In this document: piece after piece, positions 52,971-62,606 of the stretch
Position numbering within the stretch: the first letter of the stretch is position 1
Layout: each line of letters starts with the position of its first letter
Assembly (NCBI RefSeq): GCF_019749255.1
Contig: NZ_JACWFH010000007.1
Location: forward strand, 124,001 to 188,000
DNA length: 64,000 nt
Direction of reading: 5' to 3'
Source: Mesobacillus maritimus
GTDB taxonomy: Bacteria; Bacillota; Bacilli; Bacillales; Cytobacillaceae
Position numbers and translations under genes: made by a program
Notes under the pieces: model-generated
What the model saw: only the letters and a program-made list of their open reading frames with translations
Database searches by the model: none
What the model was told of the DNA's origin: nothing

Positions 52971-54110
52971 ATGGAAGAATTTATTAACCAGAAAAAGGCA
53001 GAGATGCTTGAATTAATTGAGCAACTTGTCAATATAGATAGCGGGTCTTATGTAAAAAAAGGAGTGGATCAGATAGGGTCGATTTTGAATCGGAAATATG
53101 AAGAGCTTGGTTTCGTTGTTGAAGTGAACCAAGAAGAAGAGTATGGAAATAACTTAGTCATTCGTCATAAAAACAGCATTGAACCGAAAATTATCCTGCT
53201 TGCACATATGGATACTGTTTTTCCAGAGGGTACAGTGGCCGAGCGCCCTTTCCGAATTGAAGGGAAGCGTGCCTATGGACCGGGAGTGGTGGATATGAAG
53301 TCAAGCCTGGTTGAACTTTTATATGCAATAAAGGCTTTACTGCATTCAGGTTCTAACAGTGGAGAAAATATCGAGATTATTTTAAATGGAGATGAAGAAA
53401 TCGGCTCTCCATCTTCCCGTGCATTGATTGAGGAGCGAGCGGAGGGGAAGGAATATGCACTTGTGATGGAACCGGCACGAAAAGATGGTTCTCTGGTTAT
53501 GGCAAGACGTGGGGGCGGAAGATATACCTTAATGGTGGAAGGAAAGGCAGCTCATTCTGGAATTGAACCTGAGAAAGGGCGAAGTGCAATCGAAGAGCTT
53601 GCATATAAAATTATTCAATTACATGATTTGACCGATCACGAAAAAGGAATGAGTGTGAATGTCGGACTAATTGAAGGAGGTACGGCAGTCAATACCGTAT
53701 CCGATAGTGCTGTCGCACATGTTGATGTACGTATTTCTGAAATGGAGCAAGGAGAATATTTGGAAGAGAAAATGAAAGAAATTTGTGCTACTACAGATGT
53801 TCCGGGGACAAATGTGGTATTAGAAGGTGAAATTGGACGGCCACCGATGGAACATAACGCTCAAACAAAATCCTTGCTCCATATTATCAAGGATGTCGGG
53901 GAGGAAATCGGAGTGAAAATTTCGGGCACTGCCACTGGTGGTGGTGGCGATGCTTCCTTTACTGCTGCAACAGGTGTAGCCACTGTAGATGGCTTAGGTC
54001 CTGTGGGTGGGAATGCACATAGCGACAAGGAATACTTGGAAATCGACACTCTCCCTGAGCGGACTTTATTATTGGCGATGACAATTGACAGGCTTTCTGG
54101 CAAAGAATAA
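52971..54110 (+). CDS. M20 family metallopeptidase (carboxypeptidase G2-like)
   Basis: A 379-aa zinc carboxypeptidase/deacylase of family M20. Metal and catalytic residues lie in LLAHMDTVFPEGT, YGPGVVDMKSSL, ILNGDEEIGSPSSR, and the C-terminal NAHSDKEYLE. The dimerization domain carries VEGKAAHSGIEPEKGRSAIEEL. This group cleaves C-terminal Glu from folate or peptides, or acylated amino acids. ATG 52971 follows TAGGAGA. The structured RNA ending 38 bp upstream may control it. Confidence 0.9.
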   Translation: MEEFINQKKAEMLELIEQLVNIDSGSYVKKGVDQIGSILNRKYEELGFVVEVNQEEEYGNNLVIRHKNSIEPKIILLAHMDTVFPEGTVAERPFRIEGKRAYGPGVVDMKSSLVELLYAIKALLHSGSNSGENIEIILNGDEEIGSPSSRALIEERAEGKEYALVMEPARKDGSLVMARRGGGRYTLMVEGKAAHSGIEPEKGRSAIEELAYKIIQLHDLTDHEKGMSVNVGLIEGGTAVNTVSDSAVAHVDVRISEMEQGEYLEEKMKEICATTDVPGTNVVLEGEIGRPPMEHNAQTKSLLHIIKDVGEEIGVKISGTATGGGGDASFTAATGVATVDGLGPVGGNAHSDKEYLEIDTLPERTLLLAMTIDRLSGKE

Positions 54111-54145
54111 AAATAAATATTGGTAGTCTTTCTATTAAAGAAAAA

Positions 54146-54186
54146 TGCCCGGGAACATCCAACAATGGAGAATCCCGGGCACTTTT
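54146..54186. terminator. Bidirectional terminator between M20 peptidase and nitroreductase
   Basis: TGCCCGGGA/TCCCGGGCA stem with flanking A/T runs. Confidence 0.85.
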
Positions 54187-54860
54187 TATTTTATCCACTG
54201 AACGATCTCTTCTATGTTTTTCCTTGTTTTCGCACGAGGTTCTTGAGCACGATACCCAAAGGCAGCCATAACGGAAACTGCTAAATGACCATCCTCTAGT
54301 AAGTTCTCCTCTGCAAGGATTTGTTGGACTTTATCAAAATCAAAGCCTTCTATTGGACAAGAGTCAATCCCAATTTGTGCCCCAGCAGTCATCATATTCG
54401 CTAAGGCTAAATAAGTTTGCTTGCAAGCCCAATCAAACATCGTTCTTTCGCTGTCTAGTAAATGTAAATCATGTTCTTGAAAGCTTTTGTATCGAACCAA
54501 CATTTGCGCAAAGATTTCTTCAGGGATTTTTTTAACATTCAGCATTTGGTTCCTGACATACTCTGAATCGTATTTGGTATCCTTAATCGTTCTAGCTAAT
54601 ATCACAAGGAAATGGCTAGCAGTCGGTAACTGACCTTGGGCTCCCCAGGAGACTTCTCGAAGTTTTTCACGTAATTCCATGTTTTGTACAACTAGAAATT
54701 TCCAAGGTTCATAGCCGACTGAGCTAGGAGATAATCTGCCTGTCTCTAAAATAAACTGAAAGTCCTCATCTGAAATTTTCTTGTTTGGATCAAACTCTTT
54801 AGTTGCATGACGAAACGAAAATGCTTTAAGAATTTCTTCCTTTTTGTTTTCATGACTCAT
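54186..54860 (-). CDS. NAD(P)H-dependent nitroreductase family protein
   Basis: A 224-aa FMN nitroreductase of the YfkO/YdgI group. Visible: FSFRHATKEFDPNKKISDEDFQFILETGRLSPSSVGYEPWKFLVVQN (FMN site), and IDSCPIEGFDFDKVQQIL. It reduces nitro or quinone compounds with NAD(P)H. The start ATG 54860 follows AAGGGGAATTGTT. Monocistronic, convergent with the M20 gene. Confidence 0.9.
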   Translation of the reverse strand: MSHENKKEEILKAFSFRHATKEFDPNKKISDEDFQFILETGRLSPSSVGYEPWKFLVVQNMELREKLREVSWGAQGQLPTASHFLVILARTIKDTKYDSEYVRNQMLNVKKIPEEIFAQMLVRYKSFQEHDLHLLDSERTMFDWACKQTYLALANMMTAGAQIGIDSCPIEGFDFDKVQQILAEENLLEDGHLAVSVMAAFGYRAQEPRAKTRKNIEEIVQWIK

Positions 54861-54989
54861 AACAATTCCCCTTATCCCAAATCTAATCCATGAAACATTT
54901 ATTGATTTGCTCTTATTCGTATGAAATAGTTTCCCTATATTTGGGTATTATTATTCTTTGCTCATTAAATGGAAGAGGGAGGGTAAATA

Positions 54990-55035
54990 AAAAAAAGCAC
55001 CAAATCACATCCAAGAATGGATGGACCTGGAGCCT
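54990..55035 (-). terminator. Terminator after 123-aa hypothetical gene
   Basis: On the minus strand an imperfect long hairpin (CATCCA/TGGATG core, GC closing pairs) is followed by TTTTTTTTATT. Confidence 0.65.
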
Positions 55036-55041
55036 ACCATT

Positions 55042-55413
55042 TTATTTAATACTTGTTGGGCCAACTAACGAATTAGGAGTTCGGTCAAGAATGAGTAAAC
55101 ATATTTTTGCGTAGCCAATTCTTTGGTAATTTGAAAACAGTTGTTTTACCAGAAAGAATTGAGGGTCTTTTGTTAAAGCGCTTAATTCTTTTTTATACAT
55201 GTTAAGGACTGAGGTTGAAACAAATGTGGGGTTTTCTTCCTTACATTCTAGTTCAAGTAGGGAACAGCCTAGATAGTGGTATTTAAACTGTAAGGCTCTA
55301 GTCAATTGGACGGCATGTAGAAGCTTTTCATGTAATGCTGGCGCTTCTTTTTTGATTTTTTCTAGTGTTTGCGAAGCTTCTTGAAGGTTGGTGATACTAG
55401 ATAATGTAATCAT
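55042..55413 (-). CDS. Hypothetical protein, 123 aa
   Basis: A helical, soluble protein that I do not recognise. It begins MITLSSITNLQEASQTLEKIKKEAPALHEKLLHAV and has two Cys (LGCSLLELECKEE). No signal peptide or membrane helix. The start is well supported by AGGAGGAGATTGA before ATG 55413, and a terminator follows, so it is a real monocistronic gene. A cre-like sequence lies about 190 bp upstream. Confidence 0.7.
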   Translation of the reverse strand: MITLSSITNLQEASQTLEKIKKEAPALHEKLLHAVQLTRALQFKYHYLGCSLLELECKEENPTFVSTSVLNMYKKELSALTKDPQFFLVKQLFSNYQRIGYAKICLLILDRTPNSLVGPTSIK

Positions 55414-55605
55414 TCAATCTCCTCCTCTTTTTTTCTACGGCATTTCCAGATGAATCTCCTTTCCTGAACATTCTGGAATTTTACCTGTTTCTGATTTTGA
55501 CCATTTCCATATTAGAAATGGATCTAAGTTATTACTTCAAAGTGTAAGCCGAACGTCCATGCATGTAAAATGGATAGTTTTCATCTGAAAGATAGATGTT
55601 GTCTA

Positions 55606-55619
55606 TGTAATCGCTTTCG
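55606..55619 (-). promoter_or_regulatory. cre-like site upstream of hypothetical gene
   Basis: On the minus strand CGAAAGCGATTACA matches TGNNARCGNWWWCA at all but the first base. It lies 193 bp before the 123-aa gene; direct control is uncertain. Confidence 0.4.
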
Positions 55620-55640
55620 ATTAGTGGATAACCACTCAAT

Positions 55641-55673
55641 AAAAAAAATGAGCTCAATTAAGATGAGCTCATT
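55641..55673 (-). terminator. Terminator after LysR gene
   Basis: AATGAGCTCA/TGAGCTCATT stem with TTTTTTTT on the minus strand; it overlaps the end of the coding region. Confidence 0.88.
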
Positions 55674-56563
55674 GGCTGTTTCTCGGTATCAAGTTGTTTC
55701 CTTGTGAAATTGAGCCATTCTTTCGCTGCATAGGAAAGATATTGACTCTTTCTCCAAATTACGGCCAAATTCCAGTTGATTGTAGGGTTGGTTATTTTCA
55801 CGGAGCTTACATTTTTATGTAGCTTATCACATACACTTTCCGGAAGCAGTGCGACGCCTAAATTATTTGCGACCATTTCAACAATATTCGATTTTTGGGT
55901 GCTTTCGGAAATAATGGTTGGATTAAAGCCAGCAGCATTACAGGATAGAATAATTCGATCATTTAGAACGAAGTCTTTATTAAATAAAATAAAAGATTCA
56001 TTGGCCAAATCTCTTAAATCTACTTTCTCTTTATTTGCAAAAGGGTGCGAAGTATGTAGAACGAGTTTAAGGTCTTCTTCCATGATTGAAAAATAGTCGA
56101 AGAGGTTCTTCTTGGTTGGCAGGACAATTACCCCAACATCAAGATCATTGTTTTCCACAGCCTCCTCAATTTTCTTGCTTCCATACTCAACTAATTGAAA
56201 GGTAATTCCCGGATGCTCCTCATGGAAGTACCCTATAATTTTAAGGAAGTTTTCAGCATCGAAAATGGGGGGGAGTCCGATTCGAATATGGCCTTTTTTA
56301 AGACCAGATAACTGTTCGAGTTCTGTCCCAAGGTTTTTAAAAGCTTGGTCAATGAGCTTTGCTTGCTCGTAAATAATCTGTCCAGCATCTGTTAAAACTA
56401 ACTGTTTTCGTGACCGTTCAAATAGAGTAATCTCTAACTCTCGTTCAAGATTTTTAATCATTTTACTAATTGTTGGCTGGGTAATATATAAATGATCGGC
56501 TGCCCGCGAAAAACTATTCCATTCTACGACTTCAAGAAAATATTGTAAATGTTTAATATCCAT
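55658..56563 (-). CDS. LysR family transcriptional regulator
   Basis: A 301-aa LysR-type regulator. The winged HTH is MDIKHLQYFLEVVEWNSFSRAADHLYITQPTISKMIKNLEREL, followed by the substrate-binding domain (GHIRIGLPPIFDAENFLKIIGYFHEEHPGITFQLVEYGSKKIEEAV..). ATG 56563 has AGGTGG at 5 nt; a GTG three codons upstream overlaps it. It diverges from the quinone oxidoreductase-SDR-tartrate dehydrogenase genes, which are its likely targets; the effector is unknown. Confidence 0.92.
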   Translation of the reverse strand: MDIKHLQYFLEVVEWNSFSRAADHLYITQPTISKMIKNLERELEITLFERSRKQLVLTDAGQIIYEQAKLIDQAFKNLGTELEQLSGLKKGHIRIGLPPIFDAENFLKIIGYFHEEHPGITFQLVEYGSKKIEEAVENNDLDVGVIVLPTKKNLFDYFSIMEEDLKLVLHTSHPFANKEKVDLRDLANESFILFNKDFVLNDRIILSCNAAGFNPTIISESTQKSNIVEMVANNLGVALLPESVCDKLHKNVSSVKITNPTINWNLAVIWRKSQYLSYAAKEWLNFTRKQLDTEKQPMSSS

Positions 56564-56809
56564 TCCTTCCACCTGCTTCTATATACAAAGTACACTGATA
56601 CTATTATTTTATCATACTACCACAATCTTCATAATTTACAGTTATAGTTTAGCAAAGAGGAGGAGTATGGATCATTAGGAAAAGTAACGATTAAATTTAG
56701 AATATTATATAATTTTAGAAAAATAGGCAGGATTCGACTTTATCTTAGAGAAAATAAACCTACAGGAAGTTTTTTTCCTTAGAAATATATGATAAAAGGA
56801 GAATGGCAC

Positions 56810-57799
56810 ATGAAAGTATGGCAAGTGAAAGAGTTGGGAGACCCACAAGATGTATTAAGGATTGCAGAAGTTGAAAAACCAGAGTGGAAAGAGAATGAAG
56901 TACTAATTGAAGTGAAAGCGGTTGCGCTAAACTTTTTTGATATTCTTCTCTGTCAAGGAACCTATCAGGAAAAACCCCCTCTACCATTTACGTTTGGGTC
57001 GGAAATTTCAGGTGTTGTTCTGAAATGTAGTGAGGGGAGTAGATTTAAGGTGGGGCAAAAAGTCATGGCCCAACCAGCAGCACCTCATGGTGGCTTGGCT
57101 GAATATGTATCCGTTGATGAAAGCAGGGTATATCACATTCCAGATCAAATGCCTTGGGATGAAGCGGCAGGTTTATTCATCACGTATCACACTTCTTACT
57201 ATGCGTTATTTAACAGAGCAAATATCCAAAAAGGTGAAGTCCTTCTTGTCCATGCTGGTGCTGGTGGTGTTGGTTCTGCAGCCATCCAACTAGGAAAAGC
57301 TGCAGGTGCCTATGTGATTGCAACAGCAGGTGGAAGTGAAAAGACGCAAATCTGTAAGGAACTAGGTGCGGATGTTGTGATTGATTACTTAACCGAAGAT
57401 TTTGTTGAAGTAGTTAAGAAGGAAACGGGTGGGAAAGGTGCAGATGTCATTTATGATTCGGTTGGAGGAGATGTATTCGACCGTTCAAAAAAATGCATCG
57501 CCTTTGATGGCCGACTTCTTGTAATAGGGTTTGCTGGGGGGACGATTCCTTCTATTGCTACCAACCATGTTCTCGTAAAAAATTATTCAGTCGTCGGTGT
57601 TCATTGGGGATATTTCAATCGACTTTACCCTGAAAAAGTTATTAAGGAGCATGACGAAATCATGGCTCTATATGAAGCTGGTAAAGTAAAACCTCTATTA
57701 TATAAACACTTTAAGTTTGACCAAGTTCCTGAAGCCCTTGAGCTTTTAGGTGGAAGAAAGACATGGGGGAAAGTCGTTATCAACATGGAAAGTAAGTAA
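56810..57799 (+). CDS. NADPH:quinone oxidoreductase family protein
   Basis: A 329-aa zinc-free MDR reductase. Segments VKAVALNFFDILLCQGTYQEKPPLPFTFGSEISGVV, LLVHAGAGGVGSAAIQLGKAAGAYVIATAGGSEK and GADVIYDSVGGDVFDRS fit the QOR/zeta-crystallin group. ATG 56810 follows AAAGGAGAATGG; an in-frame ATG seven codons earlier precedes that site. It is the first gene of a probable catabolic unit facing the LysR regulator. Confidence 0.9.
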   Translation: MKVWQVKELGDPQDVLRIAEVEKPEWKENEVLIEVKAVALNFFDILLCQGTYQEKPPLPFTFGSEISGVVLKCSEGSRFKVGQKVMAQPAAPHGGLAEYVSVDESRVYHIPDQMPWDEAAGLFITYHTSYYALFNRANIQKGEVLLVHAGAGGVGSAAIQLGKAAGAYVIATAGGSEKTQICKELGADVVIDYLTEDFVEVVKKETGGKGADVIYDSVGGDVFDRSKKCIAFDGRLLVIGFAGGTIPSIATNHVLVKNYSVVGVHWGYFNRLYPEKVIKEHDEIMALYEAGKVKPLLYKHFKFDQVPEALELLGGRKTWGKVVINMESK

Positions 57800-57884
57800 T
57801 CCCGTTTTTTAACTGCTGTGAACGAAACTGGTTCGAAAGTCAAACATGCTTAAGAAACGAACTACAAAGAGAGAGGTATTCAAA

Positions 57885-58658
57885 ATGAACGTTCAAGAAT
57901 TATTTGATCTAAAGGGTCAGGTCGCATTAATAACTGGTGGCGGCCGTGGGTTAGGAGAACAAATGGCAGAGGTATATGCGGAAATGGGATGCGACCTTGC
58001 TTTATGTTCTCGTAAAAAGGAAAACTGTGAGGAAGTGGCCGAAAGACTTACTAGAGAATATGGAATCAAAGCCCAAAGCTATACTCTTGACGTCACCAAT
58101 GAAACCCAGGTAGAAGAAGTAGTTGGTCAAGTGCTAGCGGACTTTGGGAAAATAGATGTTTTAGTTAATAATAGTGGTGCCACATGGGGGGCATCCGTTG
58201 AAGAAATGCCACTTGAAGCCTGGAATAAGGTTATGAACGTCAACGTAACAGGAACTTTTTTAATGAGTAAGGCTGTTGGCAAGCATATGATTGATCAAAA
58301 GTACGGAAAAATTATCAATATTGCTTCTGCAGCTGGATTGACTGTTAGACCTCCAGAAGTGACAAATACCATTGGTTACACGACGAGCAAAGCAGCGGTC
58401 ATCCATTTTACTAAAGATCTAGCGATCAAATGGGCAAGACATAATATTTATGTAAATGCCATTGCTCCCGGGATGTTTCGTAGCAAAATGACAGCGGGTA
58501 CCTTGGCACAAAAGGAAAAGGCTGTATTAGAAACGATTCCATTAAGGAAAATCGGTGACGAAAACATGTTAAAAGGTGCGGCGATCTATTTGGCGACGAA
58601 AGCTAGTGATTTTGTCACAGGGACTGTCCTAAGTGTGGATGGAGGGAGTACCTTGTAA
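57885..58658 (+). CDS. SDR family oxidoreductase (gluconate 5-dehydrogenase-like)
   Basis: A 257-aa classical short-chain dehydrogenase. The NAD(P) motif is TGGGRGLG, the structural NNSG is VLVNNSGATWG, and the catalytic tetrad includes Ser in IASAAGL and YTTSK. The N-terminal MNVQELFDLKGQVALITGG is typical of the gluconate 5-dehydrogenase / 3-oxoacyl reductase-like group. ATG 57885 follows GAGAGGT. It lies 85 bp after the quinone oxidoreductase gene and ends with a terminator. Confidence 0.9.
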   Translation: MNVQELFDLKGQVALITGGGRGLGEQMAEVYAEMGCDLALCSRKKENCEEVAERLTREYGIKAQSYTLDVTNETQVEEVVGQVLADFGKIDVLVNNSGATWGASVEEMPLEAWNKVMNVNVTGTFLMSKAVGKHMIDQKYGKIINIASAAGLTVRPPEVTNTIGYTTSKAAVIHFTKDLAIKWARHNIYVNAIAPGMFRSKMTAGTLAQKEKAVLETIPLRKIGDENMLKGAAIYLATKASDFVTGTVLSVDGGSTL

Positions 58659-58661
58659 ATA

Positions 58662-58713
58662 AAACTTTGGAGGATCAGGGCCAAACTGGGTGCTGAACTT
58701 CCAAAGGTTTTTT
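58662..58713 (+). terminator. Terminator after SDR gene
   Basis: AACTTTGGA/TCCAAAGGTT stem with a long loop and T6. Confidence 0.75.
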
Positions 58714-58794
58714 ATTTGGTTATTTTCTTAAACTTGAAGGTAATGAACCATCGATGAGATTAGGAAGGAAAGAGAGAGTGGGTGGAATCTTAAA

Positions 58795-59853
58795 ATGAAA
58801 AAGTTGAAGATTGCTAGTATACCAGGGGATGGAATAGGGAAGGAAGTTGTTCCGGCTTCGATAGATATATTAAATGCAATTGCAGAGGTCCATGGAGGCT
58901 TAAAGTTCGAGTTTGTTGAATTTCCATGGAGCTGTGAATATTATCTTGAACATGGAATGATGATGCCGGAAGATGGTTTAAAAAGATTGTCAGATTTTGA
59001 TGGGATTTTTTTAGGAGCTGTAGGCAACCCAAAATTGGTACCAGACCATATTTCGCTTTGGGGGTTACTGATAAAGATCCGCCGAGAGTTCGAACAATCC
59101 ATTAATCTACGTCCTGCTAAAGTGATAAAGGGAATACAATCCCCACTTATTAACCCAAAGGATTTTGACATCATGGTAGTTCGTGAGAATAGTGAAGGGG
59201 AGTATAGTACTGTTGGGGGCTCGATTTATCAAGGTGAGGATGAAATCGCCATCCAAAATGCTGTATTTTCTCGGAAAGCAACAGAACGTGCGATGCGCTT
59301 TGCCTTTGATTTATCAGCAAAACGCAATAAGCATGTAACTAGCGCAACTAAGTCAAACGGAATTGTGTATTCAATGCCATTTTGGGATAAGGTATTCATG
59401 GAAGTGTCGAAAGATTATCCTGAGATAAAAAAAGAAGCGCAGCATATCGATGCGTTAGCAGCCTTCTTTGTTACCCAACCATCTCGTTTTGATGTCATTG
59501 TTGCTAGTAATTTATTTGGGGATATTCTTACGGATATTGGTGCAGCGATTATGGGAAGCATCGGAATTGCGCCAGCTGCAAACATAAATGTAAATGGCAA
59601 ATATCCGTCTATGTTTGAACCTGTTCACGGAAGTGCACCAGATATCGAAGGCAAAGGCATCGCTAACCCGATTGGTCAAATTTGGACAGCGAAAATGATG
59701 TTAGACCATTTCGGTGAAGAAGAGCTTGGTGCTAAACTATTGGATTGCATTGAACATGTAACTGGTGCGGGATATTTAACACCAGATTTAGGTGGAAGCA
59801 GTACGACAACGGATGTTACCACTAGCATAATTGAGCAACTGAAAAAAATTTAG
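58795..59853 (+). CDS. Tartrate dehydrogenase / decarboxylase family (YcsA, TtuC)
   Basis: A 352-aa metal-dependent decarboxylating dehydrogenase of the isocitrate/isopropylmalate dehydrogenase fold. IPGDGIGKEV, the SINLRPAKVIKG substrate loop, VVRENSEGEYSTVGG, SNLFGDILTDIGAAIMGS and EPVHGSAPDIEGKGIANP are all present. The SLWGLLIKIR form places it in the tartrate dehydrogenase/D-malate group. It may act with the upstream SDR, or with the isomerase-reductase pair about 9 kb away, in C4 hydroxyacid use. Separated from the SDR gene by a terminator. Confidence 0.9.
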   Translation: MKKLKIASIPGDGIGKEVVPASIDILNAIAEVHGGLKFEFVEFPWSCEYYLEHGMMMPEDGLKRLSDFDGIFLGAVGNPKLVPDHISLWGLLIKIRREFEQSINLRPAKVIKGIQSPLINPKDFDIMVVRENSEGEYSTVGGSIYQGEDEIAIQNAVFSRKATERAMRFAFDLSAKRNKHVTSATKSNGIVYSMPFWDKVFMEVSKDYPEIKKEAQHIDALAAFFVTQPSRFDVIVASNLFGDILTDIGAAIMGSIGIAPAANINVNGKYPSMFEPVHGSAPDIEGKGIANPIGQIWTAKMMLDHFGEEELGAKLLDCIEHVTGAGYLTPDLGGSSTTTDVTTSIIEQLKKI

Positions 59854-59862
59854 AAAAACAGT

Positions 59863-59890
59863 GATGCCAAACTATTAGAATTGGCATCTT
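59863..59890 (+). terminator. Terminator after tartrate dehydrogenase
   Basis: GATGCCAA/TTGGCATC with a 10-nt loop; short T-run. Confidence 0.7.
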
Positions 59891-59942
59891 AGTTTAGTGT
59901 ATGATTGAAGAGATTTTTTTACGAAGGCAAAGGAGAAAAAAT

Positions 59943-60824
59943 ATGACAAATGAAGGCTTTATTGAAGTTCCTGGTGGAAAGGTCTGGTACCAACACTATA
60001 ATAAGAATTCCGCTAAGACACCGCTTATTATTTTACATGGAGGACCCGGTTCATCGAGCTATTCCCTCCAAAGTCTAAAAGCACTTTCAGAACATCGTCC
60101 TGTCATCCTCTATGATCAATTAGGCTGTGGACGTTCGGACAGACCTACAGATTCATCGTTATGGAAGATTGAAAGATTTGTTCAAGAATTAGCGGATATT
60201 CGCAAAGCTTTGAACTTAGAAGAAGTCCATATCCTTGGACACTCTTGGGGAACAACTTTAGCAGCTGCATATTGCTTAACAAAACCAAAGGGAGTAAAAA
60301 GTGTGGTGTTTTCTAGCTCTTGCTTAAGTGCGCCATTGTGGGAGAAAGACCAAGAACGAAACCTTAAAAAATTACCTTACGACATTCAAGAAGTCATAAA
60401 AACAAGTGAAGCGAACGGTACAACAGATTCAACAGAATATAAAGAAGCGACAAAGGTATTTAATCAACACTTTGTTTGTCGCTTAGACCCTTTTCCGGAA
60501 TTTCTTAAAGCAGGAGCTCACTTAAAGAATCCTGAAGTCTACAATATTATGTGGGGACCATCAGAGTTCACGGTCACTGGAAACTTGAAAAGCTTTGACT
60601 GTACCACTCAACTACATGAAATCACTTGCCCTACTCTATACACTTGTGGTCGGTATGATGAAGCCACACCGGAAACAACAGCATACTACAAAAGCTTAAC
60701 TCCGAATGCTAGAATGCATGTATTTGAAAAAAGTGCACATATGCCGTATCTGGAGGAAAAAGCTGAATATTTACAGGTTATTGGTGACTTCTTACATACA
60801 GTAGACCATGCTCAAAATCGATAG
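59943..60824 (+). CDS. Proline iminopeptidase-family alpha/beta hydrolase
   Basis: A 293-aa serine hydrolase of family S33 releasing N-terminal Pro. The oxyanion loop is [10 protein letters not shown], nucleophile S101 in LGHSWGT, Asp in [10 protein letters not shown] and His in [20 protein letters not shown] is a clear family mark. ATG 59943 follows AAAGGAG. The next gene starts 31 bp after its stop, so they may be co-transcribed. Confidence 0.9.
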   Translation: MTNEGFIEVPGGKVWYQHYNKNSAKTPLIILHGGPGSSSYSLQSLKALSEHRPVILYDQLGCGRSDRPTDSSLWKIERFVQELADIRKALNLEEVHILGHSWGTTLAAAYCLTKPKGVKSVVFSSSCLSAPLWEKDQERNLKKLPYDIQEVIKTSEANGTTDSTEYKEATKVFNQHFVCRLDPFPEFLKAGAHLKNPEVYNIMWGPSEFTVTGNLKSFDCTTQLHEITCPTLYTCGRYDEATPETTAYYKSLTPNARMHVFEKSAHMPYLEEKAEYLQVIGDFLHTVDHAQNR

Positions 60825-60855
60825 TCCTTGAAAAGGATGAAAGGACGGGTAAATC

Positions 60856-61665
60856 GTGAACCTTCCTTCTTTTTTAAACATAGTCATAACAAGCTTTTTT
60901 CAGTTATGGTCCCTTGTAGGAGTGTTAATCGCAGTTGGTTTTACGTTAGGAATTATTGAGCGCTATGCACATTCCTACCTAACAAAAACATTTGGGCAAA
61001 AGAAGGGAGTTCTTTTAACTGCTTGGATTGGAACACCGATTCATGAAATCGGGCATCTGCTGATGTGTTTCATCTGGGGACACAGGGTCACAAAGGTAAA
61101 ACTACTACAATTAAATCCTACAAATGGCGTCCTCGGTTATGTTGAGCATCAATATAACCAAACGAGTATGTACCAGCAAATCGGTCTGTTTTTTATCGGC
61201 TTAGGTCCTATCTTCAGTGGCATTGGTTCACTGGTATTAGGCATGTACTTTATGCTTCCAAATATGTTTGAAAAGTTGACTCACTATATTCTTTATGAAA
61301 TTTCCCTTGAGGAAACGACCGTTGTGGGAATAGTTGCAGAAACCTTGTCTTTTTTATTTAAAAATTTTTTTACGATTGACAATCTGATTAATCCGATGTT
61401 TTGGCTTTATATTATATTGTCAATTTGTATTTCCTCGCATATCGCACTTAGTAGATCTGATATTGAAGGGGCGTCACGAGGATTATTTGCCTTGTTTATT
61501 GCTCTACTGATGTTTAACTTTGTTGCTATTTTTTTAGGTATAGATTCCCAACATATGATAGCTAAAATCACTGCTTATAATCTGTATGTTTTAGCTTTTT
61601 CAAGTATTGCTCTGTTATTTTCCTTGGTAACATTGCTATTTAGTTATCTTATCTATAGATGGTGA
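60856..61665 (+). CDS. Membrane protein with HEIGH metalloprotease-like motif
   Basis: A 269-aa protein with about six membrane helices. H63-E64-I-G-H67 in GTPIHEIGHLLMCFIWGH is a zinc-peptidase-type motif near a membrane helix, as in M50-like intramembrane proteases, followed by KLLQLNPTNGVLGYVEHQYNQ. The second M50 motif (an Asp-containing NxxPxxxxDG) is not seen, so protease activity is uncertain. The start is GTG 60856 with AAAGGACGGG upstream. Function unknown. Confidence 0.75.
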   Translation: MNLPSFLNIVITSFFQLWSLVGVLIAVGFTLGIIERYAHSYLTKTFGQKKGVLLTAWIGTPIHEIGHLLMCFIWGHRVTKVKLLQLNPTNGVLGYVEHQYNQTSMYQQIGLFFIGLGPIFSGIGSLVLGMYFMLPNMFEKLTHYILYEISLEETTVVGIVAETLSFLFKNFFTIDNLINPMFWLYIILSICISSHIALSRSDIEGASRGLFALFIALLMFNFVAIFLGIDSQHMIAKITAYNLYVLAFSSIALLFSLVTLLFSYLIYRW

Positions 61666-61823
61666 AATTCCTAACTTGATTATCTGTTGTTTTCCAATTT
61701 GCATATGTTACTATATTGTATAGTCTATTAAAAATAGAACATATGAATCTCTGACAACCACGTTTTCATTCATTAAAAAAATTTGGTGAATTTAAGTATT
61801 CAAGATATTATAGGAGCGTTTAG

Positions 61824-62495
61824 ATGGCAGGTATTTCAAAAAAGAAAAAGATACAAAGAAATTTTAATATTGTTTTGGTTTTGTTTGCTTTCATCTTTTT
61901 TGCAGTAATCATTCAACAGTTTTTTCAGCTTCAAAATCAGCCGAAGAAAGTGACATCTGTACAGACGATCATTTCTGATGATGTGGCCAAATATACGCCT
62001 GTCCTCCGCCAAGAATTAGAAAAGCTTAATCTGGAAGAATATACAGTAGTATTAGCTTCAATAATGCAACAGGAAAGTAGGGGGAAAGGTGGCGACCCAA
62101 TGCAAGCTTCTGAATCAGCTGGGCTTGCGCCAAACACCATTACCGACCCACAGAAAAGCATTGAACAAGGAGTGAAACACTTCCAAAATACATTGTTGTA
62201 CGGAACCAAGAAAAAGGTGGATTTTTTAACTATAATTCAGGCTTATAATATGGGGATTGGTTATATTGATTTTGTCGCTCAAAATGGGGGCAAACATAAC
62301 GAAGAAATAGCAAAGAAATTCTCTTCAATCCAAGTAGACAAGAATCCATCATTGTATAACTGTGGAGGAGACCAAAGTAATTTTCGTTACCCATATTGTT
62401 ATGGGGATTTTTCATACACGACGAAGGTAACAAGAAATATCGAGACTTTAACTGCTAGCAATCCAGATTTACCTGATTTGTTGGTGGATTTATAA
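61824..62495 (+). CDS. Lysozyme-like (CwlT-type) cell-wall hydrolase
   Basis: A 223-aa membrane-anchored protein of the lysozyme-like family. A basic start and one membrane helix (about 14-36) precede a glycosidase domain with E84 in LASIMQQESRGKGGDPMQASESAGLAPN as the likely catalytic acid, and IIQAYNMGIGYIDF. Such domains cut peptidoglycan and occur in CwlT and YocA of B. subtilis. ATG 61824 follows TAGGAGCG. Monocistronic. Confidence 0.87.
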   Translation: MAGISKKKKIQRNFNIVLVLFAFIFFAVIIQQFFQLQNQPKKVTSVQTIISDDVAKYTPVLRQELEKLNLEEYTVVLASIMQQESRGKGGDPMQASESAGLAPNTITDPQKSIEQGVKHFQNTLLYGTKKKVDFLTIIQAYNMGIGYIDFVAQNGGKHNEEIAKKFSSIQVDKNPSLYNCGGDQSNFRYPYCYGDFSYTTKVTRNIETLTASNPDLPDLLVDL

Positions 62496-62606
62496 AACTT
62501 GTTTGTAAAAAAACTCCGGTATACTGCAGAAAATGAAATTTCATGAAATAGATTGAAGGATTTTCCCTCATCTCCTCGAATAATGTAATAAAAAGGAGAT
62601 GATGGC

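Noticed and set aside
55606-55619. Strong cre match as a regulator of the LysR gene
   Set aside because: It lies downstream of the LysR gene, so only the 123-aa gene is a possible target and that at long distance; kept as a low-confidence site only.
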